A DNA stretch of 64,000 bases from Vreelandella nanhaiensis. Its GTDB lineage: Bacteria; Pseudomonadota; Gammaproteobacteria; Pseudomonadales; Halomonadaceae. Below are positions 63,901-64,000 of the stretch, in pieces. The stretch spans positions 58,470 to 122,469 of the forward strand of contig NZ_RZHF01000009.1 of the NCBI RefSeq assembly GCF_003990185.1. The letters are read 5' to 3'. Made by a program: the position numbers and the translations under genes. Position 1 is the first letter of the stretch. Each line of letters starts with the position of its first letter. The notes under the pieces were generated by a model, which saw only the letters and a program-made list of their open reading frames with translations, made no database searches and was not told the DNA's origin.

Positions 63901-64000
63901 TGATCGGATCTGCAATAGGGACGCTGCCGTCGATCACGCCGGTGTCGGTGGCGGTGTCGCGGTTACCCGCCGGGTCGGTGACCGTGGCGGTCACGCTGAG
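57944..64000 (-). CDS. LapA-type giant RTX adhesin, C-terminal part
   Basis: The C-terminal ~2,018 residues of a surface adhesin; the frame is open to the right edge, so the N-terminal retention module with the LapG cleavage site lies outside. From N to C: two large repeat modules separated by an Ig-like domain, a cadherin-like region (NHLIGKEDTALVLRW), a ~150-residue unassigned domain, another beta domain, RTX nonapeptides (GGDGDDFLFGGSGNDTLTGG, about 58270-58415) that bind calcium, and a C-terminal type I secretion signal of the VCA0849 class (DTFVW...DFGKGENKLNLGDLL). Very acidic, with hardly any Cys. Together with LapG and LapD it forms the adhesion switch; the type I exporter genes are not in the window. 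Confidence 0.93.
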   Translation of the reverse strand, partial: LSVTATVTDPAGNRDTATDTGVIDGSVPIADPIKTTADLYDGNGTINDANQVLFKAFTVGGGVDQVSGEYEQTPVVDEVNPAFGGFDENSDEEDLTFVLTSLPEFGSLYLNTGDGYELATTNSEFTTVDTLYWAVNEEQLIAAMQGVDASTLSGRTLQDWQSDDNVDIYSYNLDGTKSAELLNVASDGRLGVADNTGNQLEKPEQLGHRNENSETLIFDFQRPVGEASVSVANLIASEGEVGSVAAYLNGEKVGEWTFSGVEGATLNGVNVDFTPGNGYSNESFTLEGVIFDQLRFTAKPYADGVTGQVPTDSSDYFLTSIQYKEVPQAGFQYKVMDNAGNESDVVDVLIGEPATQSAVPDDLGPEVTVELLGAGEDDVYNVQEIAEGTKDHVEARIELGGTSQIGDLLVVSSNTSDEPILNRAITQEDLDNGVSIQVPVSAETTFVNVIATVTDADNNSNRAEDEKGVANSAPEATISVDDIARDNVINGDEATQTITVTGRVGGDAQAGDTVTLSVGESTYEGQVTADENGNLTYAIDVAGGVLADNSQIIAKVTGEDAAGNPYATTTEHGYGVDLDAPIVSVTLDAEGAPLAEGQETGITIDFSEVAYGTEGGEPLTAGQVADLLVLNGLELMGELTQGSDSTIWTGTVVATDGYNGNASASIADASYADEAGNLGSEGSDHILVDTTAPIADPVLTTANIYDGNDIIKELNPLLFKSFAVGGGVSLLLSGELEQTPVIDENEPSLGGINGESPEEDLTFVLTSLPNFGSLYLNTGDGYQLATINSEFNTEGALYWSVTQDQLKEAMQGIEASTVSGRTLSEWFSHGVDVYSYNLNGTKSTDLLNVSSGKLGIRDNTGEQLQKPDQLAYRGENSETMIFDFKRPVGEASISVANLIDSEGEVGAVAAYLNGEKVGEWTFSGTNGATLNGVPVDFTPGHGYSDQSFTLEGVIFDQLRFTAKPYADGVSGQEPTDSSDYYLTAIDYKTVPQSGFQYKVVDEAGNESSVVDVVIGEPSTQSPVPDDLGPNVTVELLGAGEDGIYNVEEVAAGTENHVEAYIQLGGATRVGDSLVVTSNTTGEPILSRTVTQSDLDNGLRVQVPVSEGTTTVSVTVTVVDTLNNSSSAQDEKGVANVAPEATITIDSIAGDNVVNGEEAQGNIRVTGTVGGDAQVNDTVTLTIGESGNVTTYTGQVTANEDGNLVYSIYVPGAVLAKNSQITAEVSGEDPAGNPYSVGADRDYGVNLAPVAEDNHLIGKEDTALVLRWNDFSISDADSADEELGVTITRLPEAGTLQYKAADGSWQSAEDNSHFTKAQIDAGGLRFMPAANESGFDGYHGGGMGNQQSDYAHFSFRPTDVLNEGKEATLKIDINPVADAPQISMVVTPEESEGSTGERIIKVNGGSGVTGGFDVQDGQIVKVGDGVRVWLTKGDSIPEVAHPGTTNAGAIQYYGQGNASGSDSYADVFVVHSGSGYMQDGNWKNLDSLAGNRAQATSDAKKDYIFVAQEEGYNYQVTWSTNNNSATSVNTLDGVRVSYSSGSKQGYLVGQVSNQLEGVIYADGTTHTASNDRTEIEMVAGESYQKFTVELSAALTDTDGSEVLSGVTLKGVPGGATLVLTNGPEGVILSQTESGDWVISNPSKESLHDIQLTLEVATDADDFTLTAEAISTEVDGEGKPLSGIDTATGSATANVMIDAPVVLDYPDHNTDIVYPIADVLAKNGDAHNAFAAKGNTNHYNTKLLLTEHGYGVSPSKDNTSNKNDSNTQELLFQLVEPTDTFTFTSNGTGTSGRWIAYDENYAQVGEGGFATGTTIIENIGEFQHVIVTEAASQNSDLFIQVNKVGDILLAPVAGGKVEGTEVNDTLMGGSGSDELFGGVGSDLLIGGDGDDFLFGGSGNDTLTGGEGNDTFVWQNGDQGVLGAPAVDVVTDFGKGENKLNLGDLLQGESEENIADYIIAKEDAGETWLYISSTGELDRKIGNADQVIHLQGQGFDSLASSGVNESDVIQEMLQNGKLSID
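60262..61926 (-). repeat. Adhesin repeat module, copy 2 (C-terminal)
   Basis: About 555 residues starting PIADPV and ending YGVNLAP. It carries the same succession as copy 1: FVLTSLP-FGSLYLNTGDGY, a segment with EKVGEWTFSG and FDQLRFTAKPYADGV, VPDDLGP-VTVELLGAGED, and a final Ig-like unit with GGDAQ and NDTVTL. Protein identity to copy 1 is high but not complete, so recombination between copies is possible but has not recently homogenised them. Confidence 0.8.
62262..63921 (-). repeat. Adhesin repeat module, copy 1
   Basis: The first visible copy of the ~555-residue module, from PIADPI to YGVDLDAP. A ~110-residue Ig-like domain (61927-62261; from DAPIVSV to VDTTA) separates it from copy 2, giving a period of about 1,995 bp. 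The residues at the right edge (TVTDPAGNRDTATDTG) look like the end of another Ig-like unit, so more repeats probably lie beyond the window. Confidence 0.8.

Overview
The window reads as a chromosomal segment of a gammaproteobacterium, most likely a halophilic Halomonadaceae member (Halomonas/Vreelandella type). This rests on gene content and order recognised by eye: yrfG-hslR-hslO beside nudE, nrdR-ribD-ribBA-ribH-nusB-thiL-pgpA, ybbAP/tesA, glucosylglycerate osmolyte genes, and a lapG-lapD/giant-adhesin locus. No search was run. Coding density is high. I saw no insertion sequence, prophage, CRISPR array, tRNA or rRNA. Both outermost genes are cut by the window edges.

Layout. (1) 1-5.6 kb: tail of a branched-chain-amino-acid-type ABC transporter (substrate-binding protein, LivH, LivM, LivG, LivF) in one + strand operon with a hotdog thioesterase and a RidA-like protein, facing an arylformamidase-like hydrolase. 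(2) 5.6-10.3 kb: dsbB, gshA and tex on the - strand. (3) 10.5-20.9 kb: eleven - strand genes forming one catabolic island. They comprise a CaiB/BaiF CoA-transferase, a crotonase, a TctCBA transporter, a hotdog thioesterase, a TauE/SafE exporter, a FCD-GntR regulator, a DapA-family lyase, an FMN 2-hydroxyacid dehydrogenase and an enolase-superfamily protein whose usual catalytic residues are altered. The substrate is unknown. (4) 21-31.5 kb: pckA, hslO, hslR, yrfG, nudE, a Gfo/Idh/MocA oxidoreductase, ilvD and lon. (5) 31.6-38.5 kb: a DUF945 protein, then pgpA, thiL, nusB, ribH, ribBA, ribD and nrdR, with an odd 15-bp tandem repeat between ribBA and ribD. (6) 38.6-45.5 kb: glucosylglycerate metabolism, with a GH13_18 phosphorylase (+) and a GpgP-GpgS synthesis pair (-), enclosing a DsbG-like protein and a chemoreceptor. 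Both halves have a similar sigma-54-like element upstream. (7) 45.4-49.2 kb: a candidate small RNA, a MotB/OmpA-like protein, two lipoproteins (one FlgO-like) and a glycosyltransferase. (8) 49.3-54.8 kb: glyA, the ybbP/ybbA ABC system and tesA. (9) 54.9-64 kb: lapG, lapD, a small conserved protein and the C-terminal ~2,000 residues of a giant RTX adhesin of LapA type.

How it fits together. The Lap locus is a c-di-GMP-controlled surface adhesion switch: the degenerate GGDEF/EAL receptor LapD sequesters the periplasmic protease LapG, which otherwise releases the adhesin. The glucosylglycerate genes form a make-and-recycle pair for a compatible solute. The 10-kb island looks like a self-contained uptake, CoA-activation and cleavage route for a carboxylate, possibly a sulfonated one. 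The points I find most worth following are this island and its atypical enolase-superfamily enzyme, the shared promoter-like element of the glucosylglycerate genes, and the C-rich-loop candidate sRNA.
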